Source: DATFWC01 sp045801465 (GTDB lineage Bacteria > Pseudomonadota > Alphaproteobacteria > Rhizobiales > Xanthobacteraceae). From it: 13,969 nt of DNA. This document shows, one piece after another, positions 13,896 to 13,969 of this stretch. Under the pieces are notes generated by a model. That model did not search any database and was not told the DNA's origin. It saw nothing but the letters and a program-made list of their open reading frames with translations. The position numbers and the translations under genes are program-made. Location of the stretch: the NCBI GenBank assembly GCA_045801465.1, contig JBJMSU010000189.1, positions 1-13,969 on the forward strand, given 5' to 3'. Positions within the stretch are counted from its first letter, which is position 1. Each line of letters opens with the position of its first letter.

Positions 13896-13969
13896 TAGTG
13901 CCCCTTTGCTTCCGAAGTTCGTGTCAGAGGGGGCCGCCATGTATCACGAACTTCGGAAGCGGGGCACTA
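13896..13969 (-). repeat. Large hairpin element B, inverted relative to element A
   Basis: Outer arms TAGTGCCCC (13896-13904) and GGGGCACTA (13961-13969) pair over 9 bp. Inner arms GCTTCCGAAGTTCGTG (13908-13923) and CACGAACTTCGGAAGC (13945-13960) pair over 16 bp, and TTT (13905-13907) bulges on the left. Read on the minus strand this becomes an AAA bulge on the right, as in element A, so B is the inverted partner. The window ends exactly at the last base of the arm. Confidence 0.9.

Overview
The window reads as chromosomal DNA of a high-GC alphaproteobacterium, most likely a Rhizobiales member near Bradyrhizobiaceae or Xanthobacteraceae. This is inferred from the family resemblance of the core proteins (ETF-QO, IspE, polyprenyl synthetase, DUF2007), from the strong G/C preference at third codon positions, from the use of GTG and TTG starts, and from several intergenic repeat types that resemble ones I recall from that order. 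No search could be run. I saw no rRNA, tRNA, CRISPR array, transposase or phage gene.

Layout. Left core block (1-6405): a cupin gene (+); a two-gene minus-strand DNA-repair-like operon (family-4-like uracil-DNA glycosylase, then a 99-residue Ada-type zinc-domain protein overlapping it by ATGA); then, divergent, ETF-QO, a secreted TPR protein and ispE on the plus strand. Middle accessory block (6406-12394): a plus-strand pair (a secreted protein joining a carboxypeptidase-regulatory-like domain, a CxxCH haem site and a Vgb-type propeller, followed 18 nt later by a TctC/Bug substrate receptor), then a minus-strand pair (a secreted PIG-L-type deacetylase and a multi-pass HGSNAT/DUF5009-like acyltransferase). 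Right core block (12395-13969): a TTG-started polyprenyl diphosphate synthase (-), a divergent DUF2007 gene (+), and two large hairpin repeats in opposite orientation at the window edge.

How the genes fit together. The core genes share an isoprenoid/quinone theme: IspE works in the MEP pathway, the polyprenyl synthase makes the long chain used for ubiquinone, and ETF-QO reduces ubiquinone. The four middle genes look like an insertion into this neighbourhood. Two of them suggest periplasmic ligand capture and electron transfer, and the other two suggest removal and addition of acetyl or acyl groups on an envelope sugar.

The most distinctive features are repeats that touch genes. A palindromic repeat supplies the start codon and N-terminus of IspE. 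A heptamer array abuts the glycosylase start codon. A hairpin element supplies the stop codon of the DUF2007 gene. The strongest candidates for something little described are the deacetylase/acyltransferase pair, the cytochrome-propeller/Bug-receptor pair, and the Ada-like protein that has lost its methyl-acceptor cysteine.
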